Shown: positions 8,483 through 17,254 of the stretch, one piece after another
Layout: every line of letters starts with the position of its first letter
Position numbering within the stretch: position 1 is the stretch's first letter
Origin: Rothia halotolerans
GTDB taxonomy: Bacteria > Actinomycetota > Actinomycetes > Actinomycetales > Micrococcaceae
DNA length: 64,000 bases
Direction of reading: 5' to 3'
Assembly (NCBI RefSeq): GCF_004136635.1
Contig: NZ_NOIU01000002.1
Location: forward strand, 434,001-498,000
Notes under the pieces: model-generated
What the model was told of the DNA's origin: nothing
Databases searched by the model: none
Seen by the model: the letters and a program-made list of their open reading frames with translations, nothing else
Translations under genes and position numbers: made by a program

Positions 8483-9238
8483 ATGAACACCAGAGTATTC
8501 GCCGACGACGCCTTCCAGGGACAGCGCGTGCTGATCACCGGGGCGGGCGGAGGCATCGGCTCCCGCTGCGCCGAGATGTTCCACCGGGCCGGAGCCGAGC
8601 TGATCCTGATCGACCTGCACGAGGGGCCCCTCCGGGAGGTCGCCGCCGGCCTCGGAGAGGGGACGGACGCAGCCGTACTGGCCGGGGACGTCACGGCCCG
8701 CGAGGTGCGGGAGGGCATCGTGGGGAAGGTGGCCGAGCTCGGCGGCGTCGACCATCTCGTCCTGGCCGCCGGGATCTACCAGGACCGGCCCATCGCGGAG
8801 ATGACCGACGAGGACTTCGAGCGGACCCTCTCGATCAACCTGACCTCGACCTTCCAGCTGACGCGAGACCTGCTGGGCCAGCTGCGGGACGGCGGCTCGG
8901 TCGTGAACTTCGCCTCCATGGCCGGGGAGCGCGGCAGCCGCCACCACGCCCACTACGCCGCCACCAAGGGAGGCCTCGTCTCGTTCGGGCGCAGCCTGGC
9001 CTGGGAGGTCGGCGAGCGGGGGATCCGCGTGAACGCGGTGGCCCCGGGCATCATCAGCACCTCGATGACCCAGGGCCTGGTGGACTCCGGCGGGGAGGCC
9101 CTCCTGACGGCCACCCCGCTGCGCCGCTTCGGCGAACCCGAAGATGTGGCCAGCGCCGTGCTCTACCTCTGCTCCGACGCTGCCTCGTTCCTGACCGGCG
9201 TCACCCTGCAGGTCAACGGCGGCCTGCACATGGCCTGA
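8483..9238 (+). CDS. SDR-family oxidoreductase (second of two)
   Basis: 251-residue short-chain dehydrogenase with TGAGGGIG (19-26), Ser145, Tyr158 and Lys162 (YAATK). LIDLH after the second strand again favours NAD. The first ATG (8468) is inside the ribosome-binding sequence GAGGAGAG of the second, so 8483 is the start. It is only distantly similar to the SDR just upstream and probably acts on a different position or stereoisomer rather than being a recent duplicate. Confidence 0.85.
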   Translation: MNTRVFADDAFQGQRVLITGAGGGIGSRCAEMFHRAGAELILIDLHEGPLREVAAGLGEGTDAAVLAGDVTAREVREGIVGKVAELGGVDHLVLAAGIYQDRPIAEMTDEDFERTLSINLTSTFQLTRDLLGQLRDGGSVVNFASMAGERGSRHHAHYAATKGGLVSFGRSLAWEVGERGIRVNAVAPGIISTSMTQGLVDSGGEALLTATPLRRFGEPEDVASAVLYLCSDAASFLTGVTLQVNGGLHMA

Positions 9239-9352
9239 GGGCAGGTGCCCCGAGCAACCGACTCCGCCGTTTCCCGGCGGCAGGGCGCGGAACAGGGCCC
9301 GCGGTCGGTGGCCCCTCGCAGAGAAGACTTCATAGGAAGAGAGGAAGAGAGC

Positions 9353-10336
9353 ATGGACACGCAGAACGGACAGGTCCCCCCGCTGAGGGAGCTCCTCGGA
9401 GCGGAGCCCGTGAACAACTGGGGCAGGTGGGGTGAGGACGACGAGCTCGGCTCGGTCAACTACCTGGGGAGGAGCGAGGCCCTCGCCGGCGTCGCGGAGG
9501 TCCGCAGCGGGGAGAGCTTCACCCTGCAGGTCCAGATGGGCAGGCAGGGCGGGGAGGGCGACCCGGTCTGGCCCGGCCGCTTCTCCATCCGGCGGAAGAA
9601 CGTCCGCGACGCCCAGAAGTGGGCCGACGGGCAGACCGGCCTCGACCCCTATCCGGGCGGTCTGCAGGACGCTGACGACGTCGCTGAGATCGCCCTGCAG
9701 GGGTCGACGCAGTACGACGCACTGGGCCACACCTGGTACGACGGCAAGATCTGGAACGGATACGACGCCTCGACCACGGCGGGAGAGCTCGCGAAGGCCT
9801 CGATCCTGCCGATCGCCGAGCACGGGATCGTGGGACGCGGGGTCCTCGTCGACATGGCGCGGCACCGGGGGAAGCGGTTCCTCGACAAGGGCGAGACCTT
9901 CACCCACGAGGACCTCCAGGCCGCCGCGGAGCAGCAGGGCGTGGAGCTCAGGCCCCGGGACGTCCTGGTGGTCAGGACCGGGTTCATCGGCTCGTACTAC
10001 AGCCGCGACGCCGGGGAGTTCTACGAGGACTTCGTGGAGCCGGGGCTGACCTACAGCCGGGAGCTCGCGGAGTGGTTCCAGGCCATGGAGATCCCCAACC
10101 TGGTCACGGACACCATCGCCAACGAGGTCACCTACGATCCCCGCACCGGGGTGCTGCTGCCGCTGCACGCGGTCTTCCTGAGGAACCTCGGCATCACCAT
10201 GACGGAGATCGCCCAGCTGGACGAGCTGGCGGACGCCTGCGCCGAGGAGGGGCGGTGGAGCTTCCTGTACACCGCCGCGCCGCTGAAGGTCGTCGGCGGG
10301 ACCGGGGCCCCGGTCAATCCCATCGTGGTCCGGTAG
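9353..10336 (+). CDS. Cyclase-family (kynurenine-formamidase-like) metal hydrolase
   Basis: 327 residues matching the PF04199 fold, whose members include arylformamidase and isatin hydrolase. The metal-site motif appears as DALGHTWYDG (Asp122, His126, Asp130), the longer-chain variant of the HxGTHxD pattern. Such enzymes hydrolyse amides, lactams or other ring bonds. It is the last gene of the operon, after a 114-bp gap with a small CCGCCG/CGGCGG hairpin, and starts at ATG 9353 behind a purine-rich AGGAAGAGAGG. In this context it may open a ring or cleave an intermediate before the oxoacid dehydrogenase step. Confidence 0.8.
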   Translation: MDTQNGQVPPLRELLGAEPVNNWGRWGEDDELGSVNYLGRSEALAGVAEVRSGESFTLQVQMGRQGGEGDPVWPGRFSIRRKNVRDAQKWADGQTGLDPYPGGLQDADDVAEIALQGSTQYDALGHTWYDGKIWNGYDASTTAGELAKASILPIAEHGIVGRGVLVDMARHRGKRFLDKGETFTHEDLQAAAEQQGVELRPRDVLVVRTGFIGSYYSRDAGEFYEDFVEPGLTYSRELAEWFQAMEIPNLVTDTIANEVTYDPRTGVLLPLHAVFLRNLGITMTEIAQLDELADACAEEGRWSFLYTAAPLKVVGGTGAPVNPIVVR

Positions 10337-10474
10337 CGAGCTTCCGACCCGCCTCCCTCCGGCCCGCGACGACGTCATCGCGGGCCGGAGAGGCGTTCTC
10401 GGCGCGGGACACGCCTGCCCGGTCCGTCGGCGTCGCAGCGGTACGGACGCCGGGCCGGGCAGAGGCCGTCCCCT

Positions 10475-10507
10475 GGGGCGGCCGATGAGTTCATCGGCGC
10501 GGCGGCC
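10475..10507. terminator. Bidirectional terminator between converging operons
   Basis: Perfect 8-bp inverted repeat (GCCGATGA 10481-10488 with 10491-10498) with imperfect GC-rich extensions on both sides, lying between the cyclase-family gene (plus) and the UTRA regulator (minus). Confidence 0.55.
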
Positions 10508-11242
10508 CTAGGCCTGATCGACGTCGAGCACGCCCCTGACCCGGTAGTTCAGCGGATGGTAGGTGTTGCGGTTGTAGCTGTACTGGCGGTCGCCGCCGTA
10601 GGACTTGCGGAGCTCGACCAGCACGGGGGCGTCCCTCGGGATCTCGAAGAACTCCGCGACGTCGCCGGCGAGCTCGGCGGCGAACTCGTACTCGGCGTGC
10701 CGCTGGCGGATGCCCCCCAAGGTCAGCAGCTCCTCCAGGCTCCGCCTCTCGAGCTCCCGCAGGTCGAAGGTGACGATCTCCCTCGGCAGCATGTTCTCCA
10801 GCAGCGCCACCGGCAGATTGGTCGAGCTCCTCTCCCTCTTGAGGTAGATCGCCTCCATCCCCACGGGGAAGCCCGACGCGGCGGACAGCTCCTCCTCGAC
10901 CCGGAACTCGCGGGTCTCGAGGAGCCTCGTCACGGGGGTGCGCATCGAGGCGCCGATGAGCTCGAAGATCGTCCCCGGCGCATCGGGACGGTAGGCCAGC
11001 GGGATGGCCTTCTCCACGACCGTCCCCACCCCGCGGCGGCGCGAGATGGTGCCGAGGGACTCCAGATGCCCCATGGCCCGACGCAGCGTCGAACGGCCGA
11101 TGTCGAAGATCCGGCACAGCTCCGGCTCCGGGGGCAGGAAGGCGCCCTCTTTCAGAGCGCCGCGCCGGAGCTCCTCGTTGACCTGTGCGACGACCTGCAG
11201 GTACAACGGCATCGAGTTCGAGTGATCCACCGCTGCGAACAT
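10508..11242 (-). CDS. GntR-family regulator, HutC/UTRA subfamily
   Basis: 244 residues. The winged helix in the first 75 residues includes LCRIFDIGRSTLRRAMGHL, followed by the GVGTVV wing. A UTRA ligand-binding domain runs from about 90 to the end (RKSYGGDRQYSYNRNTYHP is its late core). UTRA regulators sense sugars, amino acids, phosphonates or their phosphates. ATG 11242 follows AGAGG. It is the last gene of the importer operon, 86 bp after the binding-protein gene, and probably represses that operon through the palindrome at 16357-16376. Confidence 0.85.
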   Translation of the reverse strand: MFAAVDHSNSMPLYLQVVAQVNEELRRGALKEGAFLPPEPELCRIFDIGRSTLRRAMGHLESLGTISRRRGVGTVVEKAIPLAYRPDAPGTIFELIGASMRTPVTRLLETREFRVEEELSAASGFPVGMEAIYLKRERSSTNLPVALLENMLPREIVTFDLRELERRSLEELLTLGGIRQRHAEYEFAAELAGDVAEFFEIPRDAPVLVELRKSYGGDRQYSYNRNTYHPLNYRVRGVLDVDQA

Positions 11243-11328
11243 CAAGCCTCTTCTCTTCTCGGCCCTCGCACTCCTGCGGGAGCGGCCCCGGCTGGGCCGC
11301 TCCCGCAGAGGCGGATTCTCCAGAGAGT

Positions 11329-12522
11329 CTATCGGTTGGCCCTCCACAGATCCTGCCAGTAGACGGTGTCCCGGTAGTCGGCCAGCGGCGAGTCGGTGTC
11401 GAAGGGCTGGAACTCCCCCGCGTGCTCCTGGAGGCCGTAGCGGTCGTCCGGCGGGGTCACCTCCGGGTCGTAGGAGACCTTCCCATCCGGCATGATGTAC
11501 TCCATTCCCTCCTGGCTCGTCGCGAAGTGGATGTAGAGCTTGGCGGCGTTGGGGCTGTCCGTGCCGGTTGCGTATCCCATCGTCTGGGGCATGCCGCCGG
11601 CGGCGAAGGGCTTCAGCCCGTAGCAGGGCGTCAGGCTGTAGCCCTTCGACTCGTTGTTGCGGTACTTGGCCGCCGCCATCTGGCCGATCGGGGGCTCGCT
11701 CTGCCCCGGCGCGCCCACGGCGTCGGAGACCTCCTCGTCGCCCTTGAAGACCGAGGGCTGGTTGTGAGCCAGCCTCATGATCCACTCGTGGTAGGCGCTG
11801 GGCTGGTCCGTCTCCAGCTCCTCCCCGTACCGGTCCTCGTAGGCCTGGGCCCATTCGTCGGAGTAGTTCCGGGCCGCCTGGCTCCAGATGTTCGTGTAGA
11901 CCGCCCGGGACTCCGGATCGGGCAGCGCCACCTGGCCGGCCCACTCGGGCTCGGTCAGCTCCCAGATGTTGGAGATCGGGCACTGATCGCCGTAAGTTTC
12001 CGCGTTGTAGGTCCACATCAGATAGTTGTTGCTCGTCAGATAGGGATAGCGGGCCTCCTCGGGAAGCCTGTCCCGCACGTCGCCGGGCACCCAGTTGGTC
12101 AGGATGTCGTCCTCGTAGAGGTCGGAGTACACGGCGGGGGCGTCCGAGACCGCGAAGACGTCGGCGATGATGTTCCCGGACTCTCCCTCCCGGCGCACCT
12201 TGTCGACGCCGTTGACCTCGATCTTCACCCCGTGCGCCTCGATCCCGTACTTCTCGCTGAAGGCCTCGGCGAGCTGGGTGACCTTGCCGGTCTCGTCGTA
12301 GATCGTGATCGGACCCTCCTCCCGGGCCGCCGCGACGAGCTCGTCGAGGTCGAACCCCTCCGCGGTCTCGTCGTCCTGCAGGGGCTTGACCGTCTTCTCC
12401 GGGATCGGGGCCTGGTCGTCGTCGTTGAACCCGGGAGGGGCGCAGGAGGTCAGTCCCAGGACGGTGATCGCCGCGACGGCGCCGACGCAGGCGGCCGGCC
12501 GGACGCGTGAACGTGCGGGCAT
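11329..12522 (-). CDS. ABC-importer substrate-binding lipoprotein
   Basis: 397 residues. A lipoprotein signal peptide ends in lipobox LTSC (Cys27), so the protein is anchored outside the membrane. The body resembles the ferric/thiamine/phosphonate/sugar-phosphate binding group (cluster D periplasmic fold), with GPITIYDETGKV near the start and a long loop with a disulfide-capable Cys pair. ATG 12522 follows AAGGAG; an upstream ATG at 12552 is possible. Fe(III) is often the automatic label for this family, but the phosphatase partner argues for a phosphorylated organic solute. Confidence 0.8.
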   Translation of the reverse strand: MPARSRVRPAACVGAVAAITVLGLTSCAPPGFNDDDQAPIPEKTVKPLQDDETAEGFDLDELVAAAREEGPITIYDETGKVTQLAEAFSEKYGIEAHGVKIEVNGVDKVRREGESGNIIADVFAVSDAPAVYSDLYEDDILTNWVPGDVRDRLPEEARYPYLTSNNYLMWTYNAETYGDQCPISNIWELTEPEWAGQVALPDPESRAVYTNIWSQAARNYSDEWAQAYEDRYGEELETDQPSAYHEWIMRLAHNQPSVFKGDEEVSDAVGAPGQSEPPIGQMAAAKYRNNESKGYSLTPCYGLKPFAAGGMPQTMGYATGTDSPNAAKLYIHFATSQEGMEYIMPDGKVSYDPEVTPPDDRYGLQEHAGEFQPFDTDSPLADYRDTVYWQDLWRANR

Positions 12523-12548
12523 GGTGGTGCTCCTTCGCTGTGCCGTGC

Positions 12549-13367
12549 TCATGGCCGTGTGCTCTGCTCCCGCATGATGCGGTGGAGCAGCTCGAACCGG
12601 GCCTCGGGGACCAGCGCCATGTAGTGCGGGTTCTCGAAGTCCCGCTCCTCGGGCTGGAGCTCGCCCCCGGCGTAGGTGACGTAGACCCCTCCCGCCCGTC
12701 GGACGATGAACGCCGCGGCCGCGACGTCCCAGGAGTTCGCCCCGAAGGTGAACGTCGCGTCCGCCCATCCCGCCGCGACCCAGCACAGGGAGATGGCGCT
12801 GCTGCCCAGGGCCCGGTAGTGCGCGTACCCCTCGCTGAGCTCTGCGAACTGCTGCAGGGCCAGGTCGGGGAAGTGCACCAGGTCCCGGGGCAGCGGGAAG
12901 TTGGCGATCACCGTGGCCCGCTGCGGCTCCGCGAAGCCGCGGCTGACCAGCGGCTCGTCGCCGAGGAACGCGCCGCGGTCGTCCGCCCAGAACATCTGCT
13001 CGTTCGCGGGGTCGTAGACGACGCCGGCGACCATCTCGCCGTCGATCGCCGCGCCGATGCACACCGCCCACAGCGCCATGCCGCGGGCGAAGTTCGCCGT
13101 GCCGTCGATGGGGTCGATGTACCAGGTGAGGGAGCCCTCCCCGGAGACGCCGCCCTCCTCGCCCACGATCGCCGAGCCGGGGAACCGCTCCTCGATGAGC
13201 CCTCGGATGTGCTCCTCGCATCGGCGGTCGAACTCGGTGACCTGGTCGTGGAAGTCCTGCTTGAGGTCGATCCGCAGGCCGGCCTGCCGGAAGCCCTCCA
13301 TCGCGATCTCCCCGGCGCCGCGCGCCGCCTCGATCGCCAGTTCCGTGATCTCGCGGACGTTCGTCAT
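12549..13367 (-). CDS. Inositol-monophosphatase-family phosphatase
   Basis: 272 residues with the full metal site of the IMPase superfamily: GEEGG (Glu70/71), DPIDGTANF (Asp85, Asp88) and the later NSWDVAAAAF. Mg-dependent members remove phosphate from inositol phosphate, fructose bisphosphate, histidinol phosphate or PAP. Its ATG overlaps the stop of the ATPase gene (ATGA), and the binding-protein gene follows 26 bp later, so it is embedded in the importer operon. The likely role is cytosolic dephosphorylation of the imported compound. The catalytic residues look intact. Confidence 0.85.
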   Translation of the reverse strand: MTNVREITELAIEAARGAGEIAMEGFRQAGLRIDLKQDFHDQVTEFDRRCEEHIRGLIEERFPGSAIVGEEGGVSGEGSLTWYIDPIDGTANFARGMALWAVCIGAAIDGEMVAGVVYDPANEQMFWADDRGAFLGDEPLVSRGFAEPQRATVIANFPLPRDLVHFPDLALQQFAELSEGYAHYRALGSSAISLCWVAAGWADATFTFGANSWDVAAAAFIVRRAGGVYVTYAGGELQPEERDFENPHYMALVPEARFELLHRIMREQSTRP

Positions 13368-14464
13368 GCTCCCTGTACCTCTGTTCTGTTCTCGTGGATG
13401 TCGAAGACGTGCACCTTCTCGGGGGGAACGACGACGCGGACGTCGTCGGCATCGGTGAAGGGCGGCCGATGCAGGCTGGTGAGGTAGAAGTGCCGCCCGC
13501 CCGAGAGGACGTCGATGGTCCAGCTCCCGCCGGTGGGCATGACCGCGTCGAAGCGGACCGGCAGCACCAGGCCCTCGGCGCCGGCCGCCTCCTCCGCCGG
13601 CAGCAGGACCGCGGTCTCGGGGCGGAAGGCGAGGGATCCGATGCGGTCCAGGTCCTCGACCCGGCCGGAGAGGAACTCCCGCGCGGCGCGCACGTGCTCG
13701 GCGTCGCCCTCGAGGTCGATGAAGTTGATGGGCGGCACGCCCAGGAACCCGGCGACGAAGCGGTTGATCGGGCGGTCGTAGATGTCCAGGGGGGAGCCGA
13801 CCTGCTGGAGGACGCCTTCGTACATCACCGCGACCCGCGTGGCCAGCGTCATCGCCTCCCACTGGTCGTGGGTGACGAAGACGACCGTCGTCTCGTTCTC
13901 CCCGTGGATCCTCTTCAGCTCCGCCCTCATCTCCAGCCGCAGCCGCGAGTCGAGGTTGGACAGCGGCTCGTCGAGGAGCATCAGCTGCGGGTCCACGGCC
14001 AGCATCCTGGCCAGGGCCACGCGCTGCTGCTGGCCGCCGGAGAGCTGGGAGGGGTACCGGTCCCGGTACCGGCCGATGCCCAGCTTCTCGGTGACCTCGT
14101 CGACGCGGCGGCGGCGCTGCTCGCGGGACTGGCCGCGCAGCTTGAGCCCGTAGTCCACGTTCTGCGCCACGCTCAGGTGGGGCCACAGCGCGTAGCTCTG
14201 GAAGACCAGGCCGATGTCCCTCTTCTCGGGCGGGACGAAGACGCTGCGCTCCGGGGAGTCCACCGGCTGGTCGCCGATCGAGAGGCTCCCGGCGGTGATG
14301 CTCTCCAGTCCCGCGATCATGCGCACCGTGGTGCTCTTGCCGCAGCCGGAGGGGCCGAGGAGGCACATGAAGTCGCCGTCCTCCACGGTGAGGTTCAGCC
14401 GGTCGACGGCGTTGGTCTCCGTTCCGTAGTTCTTGACGATGTTCTCGAGTCGGATGCTCGGCAT
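13364..14464 (-). CDS. ABC-importer ATPase with C-terminal TOBE-like domain
   Basis: 366 residues. Walker A GPSGCGKST (37-45), Q-loop FQSYALWPH, signature LSGGQQQR, Walker B LMLLDEP and the switch His in VTHDQ are all present. A C-terminal regulatory region of about 130 residues follows, as in the FbpC/PotA/AfuC group. It powers the fused permease at 14466-16328. ATG 14464 has GGAGG at 5 nt and sits 1 bp beyond the permease stop, so expression is coupled. Confidence 0.9.
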   Translation of the reverse strand: MPSIRLENIVKNYGTETNAVDRLNLTVEDGDFMCLLGPSGCGKSTTVRMIAGLESITAGSLSIGDQPVDSPERSVFVPPEKRDIGLVFQSYALWPHLSVAQNVDYGLKLRGQSREQRRRRVDEVTEKLGIGRYRDRYPSQLSGGQQQRVALARMLAVDPQLMLLDEPLSNLDSRLRLEMRAELKRIHGENETTVVFVTHDQWEAMTLATRVAVMYEGVLQQVGSPLDIYDRPINRFVAGFLGVPPINFIDLEGDAEHVRAAREFLSGRVEDLDRIGSLAFRPETAVLLPAEEAAGAEGLVLPVRFDAVMPTGGSWTIDVLSGGRHFYLTSLHRPPFTDADDVRVVVPPEKVHVFDIHENRTEVQGA

Positions 14465-14465
14465 C

Positions 14466-16328
14466 TCAGCCTCCAAGTCCTTGGGCCAGGTCGGTTTTCA
14501 TGATTTTCTGCACGGTGTACGTGCCGAGGAAGGAGATCGCGGCGATCACGAGGACCACGCCGTTGCCGGCCTGGAGGTACCCGAAGTCCAGCAGCCGGAT
14601 GGACAGCGTCGTCAGCACGTCCATGCCCGGCACCGCCAGGATGATCACCAGGCTCAGGCTCTTGAAACCGGAGATGAAGGCCATCAGCACGCTCGTCGCG
14701 AGCGCTCCCTTCTGGATGGGGAGGACGATGGTGAAGAACCGCTTCCACCACCGGGCGCCGGACATCTGGGCCGCTTCCTCGGGCTCCGAGCCGAGCTGCA
14801 TCATGGAGGAGATGCCCGCCCTCGAGGCGAAGGGCATCTGCTCGGTGAAGTAGATCAGGATGAGGATCGCGGCGGTGCCGTACAGCGCCGGCAGGGGGCC
14901 CCGCTGCTCGGAGAACAGGGAGAGGTAGGCCGCCGCGAAGGCGATGCCGGGCACCAGGTAGGGCAGGAACAGCATCTGCCGCAGCCCGGTGGAGAGCCAG
15001 CGGTAGGGGGAGCGGACGATCACGTAGCCGATCAGCAGGCCCACGACGCCGGCCATGACGGCCGCGGAGCCGACGATCCAGAAGCTGTTCCACGCTGCCT
15101 GGAGCACCTCGGTGTTGAAGAGCAGTCCGTCCTCGAAGCCGGTGGTCGGCAGGTCGCGGCCGATCCAGAAGTCGAGGGTGAAGTTCCCGGGACTGAAGTC
15201 GCCGGGACGGCGCATGATCGTCGAGAGGAGCAGCACCAGGACCGGGATCGCGACGCTGACCGCGAAGAGCAGCAGGCACGCCCCGGTCGCGAAGGGCCGG
15301 GAGCGCCGAAGCTGGGCCACCGTGTTCCCGGAGCCGCTCTTGCCGGAGATGGTGACGAAGCGCTTGGCCTCCTTCAGGAAGTGGGTGTCCACCCAGAGGG
15401 AGATCGCGCCGATCAGCACGATGACGGCGGCGAGGATCGCCGCGGAGCCGGCCTGGTCGCTGTAGATGTTCCGGTAGAGGCTCGTGGCCAGCACGTTCAT
15501 GTTGACCGGGAGCCCGAGGATGTAGGCGACGCCGAACTCGCCGATCACCTTGGCCAGGATGAGGGTCACGGCCGAGATGAGGGAGGGCCGCAGGATCGGG
15601 AGCACGATGGAGAAGGTGGTCCGCATCCGGGAGGCGCCGAGCAGGCGCGAGGACTCCTCGAGGGTCGAGTCGAACCGCTTCAGGGCGTTGCCCACCAGCA
15701 GGATGACGAAGGGCGAGAAGTGGCAGGCGAAGATCAGGATGATGGGCACCTGGCCGTAGGCGAGCCAGTCGGGGACGGCGATTCCCATGACCTCGAGCCA
15801 GCCGGGCTCGCCGCCGCTGCGGCGGTTCTTGAAGATGGTGAGCCACGCCAGCGCGAAGGTCCACGAGGGGAACATGTAGGGGACGATGAGCGCCGTCGCG
15901 AGCCACTTCCGCCCCCACATGTTGGTCCGCACCAGCAGCCACGCGGCGGTGATGCCCACGATGAGCACCAGCACGATGCTGCCGAAGGCGATGCCGAGGG
16001 TGTTGAGGAGCGGCTCCCAGAAGATCGACCAGGCGAAGGGGGAGAGGAAGACCCGCCACAGGTAGTAGCTGGTGGGCGAGCCCTCGTCGGCCATGGTGAT
16101 CGCCATGTCCCGCCGCTGCACGACGAAGCCGTCCAGCAGCAGCGAGACGATGGGGGCCACGATGAGGTAGGCGAACAGGACCAGGCCGAGGACGCCGATG
16201 GCGGTGACCGGATTCCTCATCGCCAGCCGGAAGCGCTGCCCCAGCGGGCGGCGCGGGCCCTTCCCGCGCGGACCGGCCAGGGCTATCTGGCGTGTGCTCG
16301 GCTGCGAGTTCAACTCAGTGGTGCTCAC
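14466..16328 (-). CDS. Fused two-domain ABC-importer permease
   Basis: 620-residue membrane protein made of two homologous permease halves in one chain. Each half has an EAA loop: EESSRLLGASRMRTTFSIVL in the first and EEAAQMSGARWWKRFFTIVL in the second. The layout matches FbpB/SfuB and the sugar-phosphate permease AfuB, with about 12 helices. It is the first gene of the minus-strand operon and is preceded by a TTGACA promoter and a perfect palindrome. The substrate is not encoded in recognisable motifs. Confidence 0.88.
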   Translation of the reverse strand: MSTTELNSQPSTRQIALAGPRGKGPRRPLGQRFRLAMRNPVTAIGVLGLVLFAYLIVAPIVSLLLDGFVVQRRDMAITMADEGSPTSYYLWRVFLSPFAWSIFWEPLLNTLGIAFGSIVLVLIVGITAAWLLVRTNMWGRKWLATALIVPYMFPSWTFALAWLTIFKNRRSGGEPGWLEVMGIAVPDWLAYGQVPIILIFACHFSPFVILLVGNALKRFDSTLEESSRLLGASRMRTTFSIVLPILRPSLISAVTLILAKVIGEFGVAYILGLPVNMNVLATSLYRNIYSDQAGSAAILAAVIVLIGAISLWVDTHFLKEAKRFVTISGKSGSGNTVAQLRRSRPFATGACLLLFAVSVAIPVLVLLLSTIMRRPGDFSPGNFTLDFWIGRDLPTTGFEDGLLFNTEVLQAAWNSFWIVGSAAVMAGVVGLLIGYVIVRSPYRWLSTGLRQMLFLPYLVPGIAFAAAYLSLFSEQRGPLPALYGTAAILILIYFTEQMPFASRAGISSMMQLGSEPEEAAQMSGARWWKRFFTIVLPIQKGALATSVLMAFISGFKSLSLVIILAVPGMDVLTTLSIRLLDFGYLQAGNGVVLVIAAISFLGTYTVQKIMKTDLAQGLGG

Positions 16329-16356
16329 GGTGACTTCCTCGACCTCGGCGTCTCAA

Positions 16357-16410
16357 ACATCCCCATATAGGGATGTGATACAGAACACCATGAGGGGGAG
16401 GCTTTGTCAA
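16357..16410 (-). promoter_or_regulatory. Promoter and palindromic operator of the importer operon
   Basis: On the minus strand a perfect -35 TTGACA (16410-16405) is followed after 17 bp by TGTTCT (16387-16382). Just downstream, over the expected transcription start, lies a perfect inverted repeat ACATCCC/GGGATGT (16357-16363 with 16370-16376) around CATATA. A shorter repeat, TTGTC/GACAA (16404-16408 with 16411-16415), overlaps the -35. An operator over +1 suggests repression, most likely by the UTRA regulator at 10508-11242. Confidence 0.6.
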
Positions 16411-16558
16411 GACAATTCTATTTAGGTATGTTTGCCGACTGCGTGGGGGCGAGGGTGGCTCTCTTGGGAGCGACGTCGAGGCGGGGACGTCTGCGAGGCC
16501 CCTCCTCTCAGCTGCGGTGGCAGAGGGAGAGAAGAGGGGTGAAGCTCGGCCCGCCCGC

Positions 16559-17086
16559 TCACCGGATCGTGACGAACTCTCCCCGCAGGTAGCGCCGATG
16601 CGCCTCGATCGCCGCCCGGGCGGGACGCGCGGGGCTCTTCAGGTCCGCCCCGTGGTCGAAGGTGCTCTCGCCCCGGCGGATGGCGGAGCGCGCCGCGGTG
16701 ATGGGGGAGCGGACGGTGGTCCCGTCGCGGAGCACGACGTCGGCGGCGCCACGGTCCATGAGACGCTGCGAGATCCGCACGACGCGGACCTCCGCCCACG
16801 GGATGCGCCGGGTCCGCAGCTGCCCGACCACCGTGATGCCGAGGGTCGTCACGGTGAAGCTCTGGCGGACGCCCAGCAGGATGGGCGTGGACGGGACGGC
16901 GATGAACAGCAGGGTGCCGAGGATGGACCAGGCCGTGGGGCCCGCGCCGCGGAGGAAGAGACCGACGTTCCACGCCAGGGCGAGCGCCGCGAGGAGCATG
17001 ACCGCCCCGAGGGCGAGCAGTCGCATCCAACCCGCGATGGCCGCGCGGTACAGCACGGTCTCGTGGGGCTGGGGGCGCACGCCCAT
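16559..17086 (-). CDS. Membrane protein with bacterial PH domain
   Basis: 175 residues. Two hydrophobic helices in the first 75 residues (MRLLALGAVMLLAALALAW, then a second around ILGTLLFIAVPSTPILLG) are followed by a PH-like domain with RQSFTVTTLGITV and RRIPWAEV strands. This matches the DUF/bPH_6 proteins common in Actinobacteria, whose function is unknown. GGAG lies 6 nt before ATG 17086. It shares no operon with either neighbour. Confidence 0.7.
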   Translation of the reverse strand: MGVRPQPHETVLYRAAIAGWMRLLALGAVMLLAALALAWNVGLFLRGAGPTAWSILGTLLFIAVPSTPILLGVRQSFTVTTLGITVVGQLRTRRIPWAEVRVVRISQRLMDRGAADVVLRDGTTVRSPITAARSAIRRGESTFDHGADLKSPARPARAAIEAHRRYLRGEFVTIR

Positions 17087-17254
17087 GCTGGCTCCGCCTT
17101 CGGCTCGCAGGTGCCCGGACCGGAGCGGCTGGTACCGGTCTGTCGGTCTCAGGGTACCGCGGGAGCCTCGGATCGCTCCTCGTCTGCGCAGCGTCGTGCC
17201 GCACCTCGCCTCGACGATCGTCTGGCGGGCCGCTCGGGTCGTCGTCCTCCGAGC

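Noticed and set aside
11329-16328. Iron(III) uptake operon
   Set aside because: The usual automatic label for this transporter family; no iron-related gene or Fur/DtxR-type box was seen, and an IMPase-family phosphatase and a UTRA regulator are in the operon.
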